From positions 1 through 64,000 of the forward strand of contig CAXXGE010000016.1 in NCBI GenBank assembly GCA_963677915.2: DNA of 64,000 nucleotides. Direction: 5' to 3'. The stretch's first letter is position 1. The number at the start of each line of letters is the position of its first letter. Position numbers and translations under genes: made by a program. The stretch is from G963677915 sp963677915. Lineage in GTDB: Bacteria; Bacillota; Clostridia; Lachnospirales; Vallitaleaceae. The notes beneath the pieces were generated by a model that was not told where the DNA came from, did no database searches, and saw nothing but the letters and a program-made list of their open reading frames with translations. Below are positions 28,132 to 37,109 of this stretch, piece after piece.

Positions 28132-29582
28132 ATATGAAATCCTATCAAAAGATACTGGCTGCCGTTATTTGTACAGTCATTATCTCAACGGCGTGTGTGC
28201 AGGAGAGTGAGCCACTGGTTCAGGAAGAGGCGGTGCCGATAAAAGAGGAGATAAGGGTGCTTTACGCTGGTGTTGAAGCGAATATCGACTCGATGAAATA
28301 TGCAGCAGAGAAATATGAAGCCGAGACAGATATCAAGGTAGTGATAGAATCGTTTCCCATGTCAGCCATGAGAGATAAGCTGTTTTCAGAGGTTGTAACA
28401 CAGAAATCATACTATGATGTCTACCTGGTAGATATGCCATGGATAGCAAGGATTGCACCCGATCTTCTGGATCTGATGCCGTTTGTTGGGGATGCGGCGA
28501 TGACTGATCTGGAGGAACTCGCTATCGATGACTTTATTCCTTCTATCCTGGCCCAATGCATCTATGATCAAGAGGAGCCGTCGAACCCGCCTATGGACTA
28601 TCAGCTGCCGGATTTCATCTGGCAGCGCCCCTTCGATTTGGATGAACTCGACGAATCCAGATTTGAACTGATTGGCTTACCGTTGCATCCGAATGTGCTG
28701 ACGCTGGCATATAGAAAAGACTATTTTGATAATCCAGCATTGAAAGAACTGTTTGAAGAAAAATATGGCAGGGAGCTTAAACCACCGCTGGACTGGAGCC
28801 AATTCCTGGAAACGGCGCAATTCTTTACCCGATCCTATAATCCTGAGTCACCAAGCGAGTTCGGCACGACTTTGATGCCGAGAAAACACGAATCACTCTA
28901 TTGCGACTGGAGAACATTGGCAAGAACCTTCGGAGTTGTCGAATTGGGTCCGGACATGCAACCGGAATTCAATACCGAAGCGGCCAAAGAAGCGACGGTT
29001 TTCTACAATGATCTGATAAATGTTTATCATGTAACGCCAACGGATGTCCTTGCTTATACCTGGGACCAGGTAACGGATGTTTTCGCGGCTGGAGGAACGG
29101 CCATGGCTATGAACTATCACCGGATGCTGCTTGATCCTGAAATAGAAAAGCAAGGTGGAGAAGTGGGATTTGCGCTTGTCCCTGGGAAAAGGCAAGATGA
29201 TGGCACGATCACACGTGCGCCACATCAGGGATCCTATATACTCGCAATCAACAAGTACTCCAATAAGAGTGAGTCGGCATATGATTTCATCCTGAAAGTG
29301 GTAAGTCCCGAATGGCAAAAGGAATATTCGAGATACCTGTTCCATTCAAGCAGGATTTCCTATTACAATGATCCGGAAGTGATTGCCACACGTCCAGAAT
29401 ACTGGCCTGCTTTCTATGAAAGCCTGCAGATCGGCTATGAAAGGCCAAGGATAGTAGACTATGTGGAATATTCGGAAATCATCCAGGAGGAAATAAGCAG
29501 CTATTTTTATGGTGAGCAAAGCATCGACGAAGCATTGGACCTGGCTGAAAGCTCAATCAATGATTTGTTGAATACGGAATAG
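28128..29582 (+). CDS. extracellular solute-binding lipoprotein linked to the two-component system
   Basis: A signal peptide with lipobox STAC (Cys at residue 23) is followed by a type 1 solute-binding fold: EIRVLYAGVEANIDSMKYAA, then DVYLVDMPWIARIAPDLLDL. It starts at ATG 28128, overlapping the regulator stop, and is the last gene before a strong terminator. No ABC permeases accompany it, so it may act as a sugar-sensing partner of the kinase rather than as a transport component. It is 484 residues. Confidence 0.88.
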   Translation: MNMKSYQKILAAVICTVIISTACVQESEPLVQEEAVPIKEEIRVLYAGVEANIDSMKYAAEKYEAETDIKVVIESFPMSAMRDKLFSEVVTQKSYYDVYLVDMPWIARIAPDLLDLMPFVGDAAMTDLEELAIDDFIPSILAQCIYDQEEPSNPPMDYQLPDFIWQRPFDLDELDESRFELIGLPLHPNVLTLAYRKDYFDNPALKELFEEKYGRELKPPLDWSQFLETAQFFTRSYNPESPSEFGTTLMPRKHESLYCDWRTLARTFGVVELGPDMQPEFNTEAAKEATVFYNDLINVYHVTPTDVLAYTWDQVTDVFAAGGTAMAMNYHRMLLDPEIEKQGGEVGFALVPGKRQDDGTITRAPHQGSYILAINKYSNKSESAYDFILKVVSPEWQKEYSRYLFHSSRISYYNDPEVIATRPEYWPAFYESLQIGYERPRIVDYVEYSEIIQEEISSYFYGEQSIDEALDLAESSINDLLNTE

Positions 29583-29599
29583 GATATATATACGAATGA

Positions 29600-29630
29600 A
29601 AGGTTGTCCCATCGCTGGGGCAGCCTTTTT
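29600..29630 (+). terminator. intrinsic terminator of the two-component operon
   Basis: AAGGTTGTCCC and GGGGCAGCCTT form a stem around ATCGCT, with a TTTTT tail, 18 bases after the stop at 29582. It separates the regulatory unit from the twin promoter of the following catabolic unit. Confidence 0.88.
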
Positions 29631-29732
29631 ATATTATCGCATTCATGACAAGAATGTGCATCAAAAGTAAAAATAGTGAACATGATTTCTAGAATATAAA
29701 AGATATGCCCAATATGGCAATGAACTTTAATA

Positions 29733-29808
29733 AAAGAGGTAAAAAAAGTGAACATATTAATGGTTGTGTTCATTTAGAGTTCAGGCGGTGCTTGCTATAA
29801 TAAAGCTA
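29733..29808 (+). promoter_or_regulatory. promoter region of the sugar-catabolism unit, twin of 24352
   Basis: AAAGAGGTAAA, GAACATATTAATGG, GTTCATTTAG and GTGCTTGCTATAATAAAGC reproduce the arrangement in front of the two-component genes, including the TGCTATAAT extended -10 box. An earlier GTGAACATGATTTC (about 29671) matches GTGAACATATTTC at 24297. The AraC-type regulator probably binds here. Confidence 0.65.
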
Positions 29809-29845
29809 CTTAAACAGACCAACGGCAAACAACAAGGAGGGATAT

Positions 29846-30145
29846 ATGATTGTATTTACTGCCACACTGACAGCAAAGCCTGGAAAGGAAAAAGAACTTG
29901 AAAGAGCACTTGTCGACATGGTGGAGAGCGTAGAAAGCGAAGAAGGCGCACTGGCATATGTTTTGCACAGGTCCAAGGAATTCCCTGAGAGATTTTTCTT
30001 CTATGAAAAATACGTTGATCAAAAGGCATGGGAGTTTCACGATTCCACACTTTACATGAAGCGCCTTCTGGAAAAGCTGGACAGTCTTTTAGGAGAAGAA
30101 ATAAAAATTGACCATTATGAAGAATTGGCTTCAGTGTCAAGATAG
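29846..30145 (+). CDS. antibiotic biosynthesis monooxygenase (ABM) domain protein
   Basis: This 99-residue protein has the ABM ferredoxin-like pattern: MIVFTATLTAKPGKEKELE, LVDMVESVESEEGALAYVLH, and FFFYEKYVDQKAWEFHDST. It is like YgiN-type quinol monooxygenases, though in sugar clusters such proteins often have uncertain function. An AAGGAGGGATAT precedes the ATG. It is the first gene after the twin promoter and sits 92 bases before a sugar epimerase-like gene, so a role in sugar catabolism is suggested by location. Confidence 0.85.
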   Translation: MIVFTATLTAKPGKEKELERALVDMVESVESEEGALAYVLHRSKEFPERFFFYEKYVDQKAWEFHDSTLYMKRLLEKLDSLLGEEIKIDHYEELASVSR

Positions 30146-30237
30146 AAAAGAAAAGAATCGGATACCTGGTGGACAAGGTGTGTTCTGCAGTCATGAAATC
30201 ATCAGAGTCAGGCAAATGGGAGACGGTGCAATAGGAT

Positions 30238-31152
30238 ATGAAACTTGGATTTGTAAGTGCGATACTGGAAAATAAAACATTCGAGGAAGTCATCGATACA
30301 GCGTCCGAGTTGGGATACCAGTGTGTAGAGATGTGCTGCTGGCCTCAAGGCAAAGCTGAAAGAAGGTATGCAGGCGTCAGCCATATAGACGTGGATAGCC
30401 TGGATGACCAGAAAATCGATTATATCCTCAACTACTGCAAAGAAAGAGATGTGGAAATTTCATCACTGGGCTATTACCCGAATGCTTTGGATGCGAATCC
30501 GTTGAAAAGCGAAGCCGCCATCAGTCATATCAGGAAACTCATTGTGGCTGCAGGCAGGCTGCAAATCGGTATGGTCACGACGTTTATAGGCAGGGACCAG
30601 AACAAGACAGTGGAAGAGAACCTCGAGCTGTTCAGCAAGGTCTGGACTGACATCATCGCGTTGGCAGAAGAGAATAAGGTGAAAGTAGCCATTGAAAACT
30701 GCCCGATGCTGTTCGGCCCAGACCAGTGGCCTGGCGGCCAGAATCTGGCTACCACGCCTAGAATATGGAAAAGGATGTTTGAAATCATCGACAGCGACTA
30801 TTTCGGATTGAATTACGATCCATCACATTTCGTATGGCAGATGGTCGACTACATCAAACCGATCTATGAATTCAAGGACAAGATTTTCCATGTTCATTAC
30901 AAGGATATCAAGCTTTATAAAGATAAGCTCGATGAAGTCGGTGTGATGGCTTACCCTCTTGAGTTCATGTCACCAAAGCTGCCAGGACTCGGAGATGTCG
31001 ACTGGGGCCGGTATGTGAGCGCATTGAGCGATATCGGTTATAACGGAAACTCTTGCATTGAAATCGAAGACAAGGCCTTTGAAGGATCGGAAGAAGCGGT
31101 CATGAAAAGCCTGATACTCAGTAGGAAATATATGGAACAATATGTCATTTAA
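30238..31152 (+). CDS. sugar phosphate isomerase/epimerase (xylose isomerase-like TIM barrel)
   Basis: The protein has metal-ligand regions typical of the AP endonuclease 2/xylose-isomerase-like fold: VAIENCPML, LNYDPSHFVWQM, FHVHYKDIK and a C-terminal CIEIED. At 304 residues it is of normal length. It likely interconverts a keto/aldo sugar or sugar acid. It is followed by a Gfo/Idh-type dehydrogenase gene; this epimerase-dehydrogenase pairing is common in inositol-like and 3-keto-sugar pathways. The exact substrate is unknown. Confidence 0.86.
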   Translation: MKLGFVSAILENKTFEEVIDTASELGYQCVEMCCWPQGKAERRYAGVSHIDVDSLDDQKIDYILNYCKERDVEISSLGYYPNALDANPLKSEAAISHIRKLIVAAGRLQIGMVTTFIGRDQNKTVEENLELFSKVWTDIIALAEENKVKVAIENCPMLFGPDQWPGGQNLATTPRIWKRMFEIIDSDYFGLNYDPSHFVWQMVDYIKPIYEFKDKIFHVHYKDIKLYKDKLDEVGVMAYPLEFMSPKLPGLGDVDWGRYVSALSDIGYNGNSCIEIEDKAFEGSEEAVMKSLILSRKYMEQYVI

Positions 31153-31178
31153 TGACATCCAGGAAAGAATGTAAGCTG

Positions 31179-31813
31179 ATGAAAAGAATATTGAAAATAG
31201 GTCTGATCGGTGCCGGATTCATGGCCAAAGCGCATTCTGTCGCATACGCGACAATGCCTATGCACTACTGGCCCTCGCTGGCTGTGCTGGTGAAAAAAAC
31301 AATCTGTGATTTGACGGCAGAAGGTGCCAGGATTGCCGCTGAGCGTTATGGTTTTGAGGGCTATACCACGAAGTGGATGGATATCATCAATGATCCGGAA
31401 ATCGATATTGTGGACATCGCCACGCCCAACGACAGCCATGCCGAAATCGCTATTGCAGCGGCCAATGCGGGAAAGCATGTTTTCTGTGAGAAGCCGATAG
31501 CAAGGACAGTGGAAGAAGCCAGAGCCATGCGGGATGCAGTACAAAAATCAGGCGTCAGCAACATGTTGGCATTCAACTACCGAAGGACACCGGACCGGCG
31601 CACCCGAACGGCGAGGCGTTGTGGCCGATTCCGGCTCTTGGCATAGGCTATGCGGAAACAAAAGTCATTGAATGCCATGACTTTGTGAAGGCGATCGTCG
31701 ATGGTACGCCGGTAGCCCCCGATTTTGAAGACGTCTACAAGACTGAATTGATCTGTGACGCAATCCTTCGTTCTTCCGATGAAGGGAAATGGATTAAACC
31801 GGTTGTAAACTAA
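31179..31813 (+). pseudogene. Gfo/Idh/MocA oxidoreductase with large internal deletion and frame change
   Basis: The 5' part encodes the NAD-binding fold (LKIGLIGAGFMAKAHSVAYA, then DIVDIATPNDSHAEIAIAAA and HVFCEKPIA) up to LAFNYRRTPD. The 3' end of the same family (GPAHPNGEALWPIPALGIGY through KWIKPVVN, ending at 31813) follows immediately but in another frame. About 200 residues between them, the substrate-binding half, are absent. The join is near 31590. The gene is non-functional; an intact family member is at 37993, which may replace it. Confidence 0.85.
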
Positions 31814-31817
31814 AAGC

Positions 31818-32009
31818 TTGAGTTTTAAAGGCGGCCAGAGCGACATGGGAGTAAGCCTTTTTGATGATTTCAGTGTCATCGAGCGCTTCATCGACATCAA
31901 TGCTATACATCTTGCCAATCCGGATGCTGCAGAAGCCTACTGCTCGTCCAAGGCACTTTTTGAAGATTGCTATTATGCCTTGGAGGGTGTTTTCAGGAAG
32001 ATGGAGTAG
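31818..32009 (+). other. short open frame, probable gene fragment
   Basis: Directly after the broken dehydrogenase, a 63-codon frame reads GQSDMGVSLFDDFSVIERFI and ends VFRKME. It has no normal start or ribosome binding site (first candidate is TTG) and no recognised family. Its amino-acid composition looks protein-like, so I take it as the 3' remnant of a deleted gene. Low confidence. Confidence 0.3.
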
Positions 32010-32032
32010 CGGTCTGATAATGAGCAAAGAGT

Positions 32033-32245
32033 ATGGAGTTCACAGGGGGGCTGTTCCTTGGCCTTCTGTTATGTGGGATTGCGTTTGGAAGTGCCACAGA
32101 GTATATTGCCGTTCGAAAATGGAGGAATCCTCATGAATGGTTTTCGGTTGGATTTCTTCTTGGCGTTTTTAGTCTTATTATTGTTATGCGTTCCGATAAA
32201 GATAAAATATTGAAAAAAGCAAATAGGAGGAAGCAAGAATGTTAG
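32033..32245 (+). CDS. small two-helix membrane protein
   Basis: A 70-residue protein with two hydrophobic segments (GLFLGLLLCGIAFGSA, and WFSVGFLLGVFSLIIVMR), ending in a basic tail. The next gene begins inside its last codons (ATG 32239), and the AGGAGG for that gene is part of this one. No convincing ribosome binding site precedes ATG 32033. The family is unknown; it could be a fragment kept because it carries the downstream ribosome binding site. Confidence 0.45.
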   Translation: MEFTGGLFLGLLLCGIAFGSATEYIAVRKWRNPHEWFSVGFLLGVFSLIIVMRSDKDKILKKANRRKQEC

Positions 32246-33261
32246 CAGTGAAAATTACAGGGAAAGAGTGTGTTGAAATTGTCGAAACACCTATACCTAC
32301 TCCGGGGAAAGGAGAAGTGTTAGTAAAACTTAAAGCTTCAGCCCTGTGCCGAAGTGATTTGCATAGGTATCATGGTGAAACGTTATTTGATGAAGATAGT
32401 GAGAACAATATTACACCAGGTCATGAGCCTTGCGGTGTAGTTGAGAAATTAGGAGAAAATGTTGATAAAGTAAAAATTGGGGATCGTGTGGCTTTGTTTT
32501 TGGGGCTAGGATGTGGTGTCTGTGAGCACTGCTTGGCGGGAGACGTAATTCTCTGCAATTCATTTAGATGTATAGGATTTCAAGAAGAAGGTGCACATGC
32601 TGATTATATAGTGATTCCCGAAGAAAACTGCTTATTACTACCGGATGAAATGAGTTTCATAACAGGAGCATTAGCAACTGATGTGGGAGGTACTTTGTAT
32701 ACAGCATGTAAACGGTTGGGTGTTGACGGAACCAAAAATGTCGTAGTATTCGGTGTCGGACCTATGGGGTGCGGAGGGGTACTTATGGCAAAAGCTTTTG
32801 GTGGGAAAGTTATTGCGGTGGATATTGATGACAATCGACTAACGCTTGCAGAGGAATTAGGTGCAGATGTAGTAATTAATGCAAGAGGGACAGATGTTGT
32901 CAAGAGAATATCTGACTTGACGGATCATGTGGGTGCTGACGTTTGTATTGTTTGTGCGGGAGGAACTGCACTTAAAGATGCTTTGGATTGTGCTAAAAAG
33001 TATGGAGAAGTGGGTGTAATAGCGGAATCAAATTCATGTGATATCGATCCAAGCAACCAGTTCATAAGGAAGTTGACAACATTGAAAGGCTGTTGGTATT
33101 TCAACCGTGCGGATTGGGATGAAATATCAAGATTTATCATAAACAAGGATATTAAACTTGAAAAAATATCAACACATTCCTTTCCTATAAAAGACGCAGA
33201 AGTAGCTTTCAGACTATTTGATTCTGGTCAAACGCAAAAAGTTGTATTCATATGGGATTGA
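32239..33261 (+). CDS. zinc-dependent alcohol dehydrogenase (MDR family)
   Basis: Catalytic zinc ligands are in ALCRSDLHRYHG and GHEPCGVV; the structural zinc cysteines lie in GCGVCEHCLAGDVILC. The Rossmann loop is VFGVGPMGCGGV. The 340-residue length is usual for sorbitol/threonine-dehydrogenase-like enzymes. It would oxidise a polyol or sugar alcohol with NAD(P). It opens an AT-rich block, with TAGGAGG before the ATG, and lies 62 bases upstream of the sugar-binding protein gene, so the ligand of that transporter may be its substrate or a precursor. Confidence 0.92.
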   Translation: MLAVKITGKECVEIVETPIPTPGKGEVLVKLKASALCRSDLHRYHGETLFDEDSENNITPGHEPCGVVEKLGENVDKVKIGDRVALFLGLGCGVCEHCLAGDVILCNSFRCIGFQEEGAHADYIVIPEENCLLLPDEMSFITGALATDVGGTLYTACKRLGVDGTKNVVVFGVGPMGCGGVLMAKAFGGKVIAVDIDDNRLTLAEELGADVVINARGTDVVKRISDLTDHVGADVCIVCAGGTALKDALDCAKKYGEVGVIAESNSCDIDPSNQFIRKLTTLKGCWYFNRADWDEISRFIINKDIKLEKISTHSFPIKDAEVAFRLFDSGQTQKVVFIWD

Positions 33262-33323
33262 AGTAATCAGCTGAGGTAGCAATCTGCCTGTTTAGGCAGC
33301 TATATAAAAAGGAGGATTTATAA

Positions 33324-34523
33324 ATGAACAAATTTTCAAAAATTTCTACTGTACTAATTGTCATCTTTACATTAGCGTTTTCTCTTGGTGGGTGTAAGTC
33401 TTCTGGGACAGCAGACGTACCTGAAGTACAAAATGAAGTTGCTCAGAATGAAGAGACAAATGAGACTGTTGTAGATGAAACTGTGGTATATCCAGAAATT
33501 AATCTTGATCCAACAGAGGTATTGGGAGGGGGCCCGAATGGTGAAAGAGCCGCTTCGCCATCAGAGTTTTCATTGACAGAGGAAGAAAAAGAACAACTAA
33601 GAGCAGGAAATTACTCAGTTGCATTTGCTTACCACATTCAAAGTGACCAATGTAACCAAACTAAACTCGGGGCAGCAACAGAATTACTGAATTCAGTAGG
33701 AATTGAAGTTCTCTCAGTGACAGATGCAAACTTTAAAGTTGAAAAGCAAATCGCAGATATTGAAACTGCAATGGCCTTGAATCCAGATGTATTATTTGTG
33801 ATGCCGGTTGACCCAGATGCTACTTCAGAGACACTGAAAAATGTTGTTGCAGCAGGAACTAAAATTGTATTCATGGAAAATATTGCCAATGGCATGGAAG
33901 CTGGCACTGACTATATCGGTTGTGTTAACTCAGATAGTTATGGCAACGGTAAAGCAGCTGCTGATATTATGGCAAACCAACTTGGATACGAAGGTGAGGT
34001 TGCTATGGTATACTACGACGCAGCATTCTTTGTTACAAATGAGAGAGACAGAGGATTTAAAGAAACAATTGAGAATGATTACCCTAATATCACAATAGTT
34101 GATGAAGTGGGATTTGCTGATTCCAATAAAGTTGGAGAAGTAGCAGATGGAATATTTGCAAATTATCCTGATGTTAAAGGTATATATGCAAGTTGGGACA
34201 TGCCAGCAGAAAGTATCATTGCATCTGCAAAATCAGTTGGTCGAGAAGATATCATTATTACAACTGTTGACTTGGGTGATAATACCGCAAGAATGATTGC
34301 ATCAGATGGAATTATTAGAGGAACAGCTGCTCCGCGTTCATATGATCAAGGTTATGCAGAAGCAATGCTTGCATGCTATGGTTTGCTTGGTAAAGAAGTA
34401 CCTTCATCATATGTATCACCGCCAACACTGCCAACAATGAAAGAAAATGTTATCGAAGCGTATAAGACAACTTACCATTTGGATGAAGCTCCAGATTGGT
34501 TGCTTAAGGCCTCTGGTAACTAA
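33324..34523 (+). CDS. sugar ABC transporter substrate-binding lipoprotein (RbsB-like)
   Basis: A signal peptide ends in lipobox LGGC (Cys near residue 24). After an acidic linker with repeated Glu/Thr/Val, the periplasmic-binding-protein fold begins (YSVAFAYHIQSDQCNQTKLG and following), with NPDVLFVMPVDPDATSETL typical of the ribose/galactose-binding group. It is 399 residues and is followed by a stem-loop, the RbsA-like ATPase and the RbsC-like permease. An AAAGGAGG precedes it. The sugar is not identified. Confidence 0.93.
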   Translation: MNKFSKISTVLIVIFTLAFSLGGCKSSGTADVPEVQNEVAQNEETNETVVDETVVYPEINLDPTEVLGGGPNGERAASPSEFSLTEEEKEQLRAGNYSVAFAYHIQSDQCNQTKLGAATELLNSVGIEVLSVTDANFKVEKQIADIETAMALNPDVLFVMPVDPDATSETLKNVVAAGTKIVFMENIANGMEAGTDYIGCVNSDSYGNGKAAADIMANQLGYEGEVAMVYYDAAFFVTNERDRGFKETIENDYPNITIVDEVGFADSNKVGEVADGIFANYPDVKGIYASWDMPAESIIASAKSVGREDIIITTVDLGDNTARMIASDGIIRGTAAPRSYDQGYAEAMLACYGLLGKEVPSSYVSPPTLPTMKENVIEAYKTTYHLDEAPDWLLKASGN

Positions 34524-34555
34524 GTATTTAATAAGCTTAATTAGAATGGACACAT

Positions 34556-34587
34556 GTCAGGGTGTCATAACATGTATGCGCCCTGAC
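34556..34587 (+). promoter_or_regulatory. stem-loop between binding-protein and ATPase genes
   Basis: GTCAGGG at 34556-34562 pairs with CCCTGAC at 34581-34587. No T-run follows, so transcription likely continues. Such hairpins after binding-protein genes commonly protect the upstream mRNA and give higher expression of the binding protein than of the membrane parts. Confidence 0.7.
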
Positions 34588-34615
34588 AATAATTAGCTTT
34601 ACACGAGGTGGGAAA

Positions 34616-36109
34616 ATGTCAGATTATGTATTGTCTTTAGAAGCTATATGCAAATCCTTCGGAGGTGTGAAGGTTTTGGATAATGTGGATTTCAAGTTAA
34701 AAAGAGGAACAACACACGCGTTGATTGGTGGGAATGGCGCTGGAAAATCCACTTTAATGAAAATATTAACGGGTGTTTATAGTAAAGATGAAGGTGTTAT
34801 AAAAGTTAATGGAGAAGTAACTGAATTTAAGACATATGATGATGCTAGAAACACAGGTATTAGTTTTATATTTCAAGAGTTGAGTTTAGTGCCAACATTA
34901 TCTATAGTCGAGAATATTTTTCTGGACAGAGAAATAAAAAAATATAATGTGCTTAACCATAGAGCGATGAATGAAATAACAAAAAGCTTAATGAAAGAAC
35001 TCAATCTAGATGTTGATGTTGCTGAAGCTATATGCAATTTAGATGTTGGTACATGCCAAATGATAGAAATAGCGAAAGCGTTGTCAGTAAATGCATCAGT
35101 TATTGTAATGGATGAACCGACAGCTTCCCTTACAGAAAAAGAAACTGAAATGTTATTTGGAATTATTGAAAATTTAAAGGCAAAAGGAGTATCAATAGTT
35201 TATATATCACACCGAATGAATGAGATATTCAAAGTTGCTGATGAAATAACAGTTCTCAGAGATGGTAAAAAGGTAGCAACGAAGAGTGTTGATGAGTATA
35301 CAATGAACTCATTGATTAGCGATATTATTGGAAGTAAAGAAAAGAAGGCCTTAGAAAAGAAAAAATTGTCCACCACAGTCAGTGAAGAAAATATGCTTGA
35401 AGTTAAAGGGCTTACTATGAATGGAAAATTGAATGATATTTCCTTCAAGCTCAAAAAAGGTGAGGTTTTAGGATTTGCCGGATTATTGGGTAGTGGACGT
35501 ACCGAGGTTCTAGAATCAATCATTGGACTTCGTAATTATGAAAAAGGAAAGATCTATATAGAGGACACTCTCGTAGAGATTGATAATGTACAGCAAGCAA
35601 TCGATCTGGGAATTGTATTAATTCCAGAAGACCGAAGAAGAGAGGGTTTAGTCTTAGAGCATACACTTAAAGAGAACATTATGCTTCCAAATTTAAAACG
35701 TGTAAAAAATATGTTTAGTATCAGCAATAAACTATCAGATGCGCTTGCAACTCAGTGTATAAAAGACTTTAGGATAAAGACAGACAGTATTAATACACCT
35801 CTAGAAAATCTTTCTGGTGGAAATCAGCAAAAAGTTGTTGTTTCAAAGTGGATGAAAACATCTCCTAGGATACTATTAATGGATGAGCCTACAGCGGGGA
35901 TAGATGTTGGTGCAAAATCAGAAATTATAGATCTTGTCGGGGACTTTGTGTTTAATCAGTATAGCGTAATATTTGTATCATCAGAATTAACTGAACTTAT
36001 AGCAGTCTGTGATCGTATACTTATTTTTCATAAAGGATCAATCGTTGGTGAATTGAAATGCCATGAAATAGAAAATGAGGAGGTATTGCAGCATGCAATT
36101 CAACACTAA
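34616..36109 (+). CDS. sugar ABC transporter ATP-binding protein (RbsA/XylG/MglA type)
   Basis: Two ABC cassettes in one chain. The first has Walker A GGNGAGKSTL and Walker B VIVMDEPTASL; its signature region is DVGTCQMIEIAKAL. The second, from about residue 262, has the degenerate Walker A GLLGSGRTEV, the signature LSGGNQQKVVVSKW and LLMDEPTAGIDVGAK. This is the standard layout for the ribose/galactose-type importers, where only the first site is a full P-loop. It is 497 residues. The permease gene overlaps its 3' end by 17 bases. Confidence 0.95.
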   Translation: MSDYVLSLEAICKSFGGVKVLDNVDFKLKRGTTHALIGGNGAGKSTLMKILTGVYSKDEGVIKVNGEVTEFKTYDDARNTGISFIFQELSLVPTLSIVENIFLDREIKKYNVLNHRAMNEITKSLMKELNLDVDVAEAICNLDVGTCQMIEIAKALSVNASVIVMDEPTASLTEKETEMLFGIIENLKAKGVSIVYISHRMNEIFKVADEITVLRDGKKVATKSVDEYTMNSLISDIIGSKEKKALEKKKLSTTVSEENMLEVKGLTMNGKLNDISFKLKKGEVLGFAGLLGSGRTEVLESIIGLRNYEKGKIYIEDTLVEIDNVQQAIDLGIVLIPEDRRREGLVLEHTLKENIMLPNLKRVKNMFSISNKLSDALATQCIKDFRIKTDSINTPLENLSGGNQQKVVVSKWMKTSPRILLMDEPTAGIDVGAKSEIIDLVGDFVFNQYSVIFVSSELTELIAVCDRILIFHKGSIVGELKCHEIENEEVLQHAIQH

Positions 36110-37082
36110 AGGATTAAACAGAAAAAAAGAAAAAATGAAAATCAATTATCTCAACTATATGGTTTACATTATATTTGTCTTTATTTTAGTACTATTTGCG
36201 GTATGGTTAGGCGGGCGTTTTTTTTCACTTAATAATATTTTAAACATTACAAGACAAACGGCAATGATTTCAATTATGGCTGTAGCAATGACTTTTGTTA
36301 TTGCCTCAGGCAATATTGATTTGTCTATAGGCTCTATTGTAGCTTTCACATCTTTATGTGTAGCATTATTATTACAGACTACTGGAAGTGTGGTTGTTTC
36401 AGTGCTATTAGGCATCATGATTGGAGCAGCTTTAGGATTAGTTTCAGGATTGCTTGTTGCTACTTTGGGAATCCCATCCTTTTTAGTAACACTAGGTATG
36501 TTAAGTATGGTCAAGGGAGCCGCAATGTGGATAACGAATACAGCAACAGTGCCGATTGATAATGAAAAATTCAATCAAATATTCGGACTTGGAACAATTG
36601 GAGGAGTTATTCCGATTCTGTTAATATGGACCGTTGTTGCATTAGTGATAGGTGATTTTACATTGAGGCACTTGTCATTTGGTAAAAAAGTACTGGCTAC
36701 TGGGGGAAATGTTGTTGCTGCTAAATTTACAGGTATTAAAGTAAAAACAATTATTGTTTTAACGCTTATGATGTCAGGTATCGCAGCAAGTCTAGCTGGT
36801 ATGTTATACGCTGGAAGGATGCAGTCAGCAAGATATACTTTTGGTGAAGGAGATGAACTTACAGTTATCGCAGCAGTCATACTTGGTGGTACAAGTATGG
36901 CGGGAGGTAAAGGTAGCATCGTTGGTGCAATTATCGGATCATTGCTAATGGGAATGATTAATAATGGATTAATAATTGGTGGGCTTAGCGTAAGTCAGCA
37001 GATGATTATTCGAGGAGCAATTATTATTGTGGCGGTTGCATTGAACTCAATCGGTGGTAAAAAGGTTTTAAATAAAAACTAA
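36093..37082 (+). CDS. sugar ABC transporter permease (RbsC type)
   Basis: The protein has about eight to ten hydrophobic helices. The family motif is visible as AVAMTFVIASGNIDLSIGSI, and ILGGTSMAGGKGSIVGAIIG is the conserved C-terminal cytoplasmic loop. I take ATG 36093 as the start, nine bases after GAGGAGG; a longer frame from 36075 reads through that ribosome binding site. It forms the membrane channel with the RbsA-like ATPase and the upstream lipoprotein. Confidence 0.94.
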   Translation: MQFNTKGLNRKKEKMKINYLNYMVYIIFVFILVLFAVWLGGRFFSLNNILNITRQTAMISIMAVAMTFVIASGNIDLSIGSIVAFTSLCVALLLQTTGSVVVSVLLGIMIGAALGLVSGLLVATLGIPSFLVTLGMLSMVKGAAMWITNTATVPIDNEKFNQIFGLGTIGGVIPILLIWTVVALVIGDFTLRHLSFGKKVLATGGNVVAAKFTGIKVKTIIVLTLMMSGIAASLAGMLYAGRMQSARYTFGEGDELTVIAAVILGGTSMAGGKGSIVGAIIGSLLMGMINNGLIIGGLSVSQQMIIRGAIIIVAVALNSIGGKKVLNKN

Positions 37083-37109
37083 AAAGACGAAATGAAAAGG
37101 AGATAAAGT

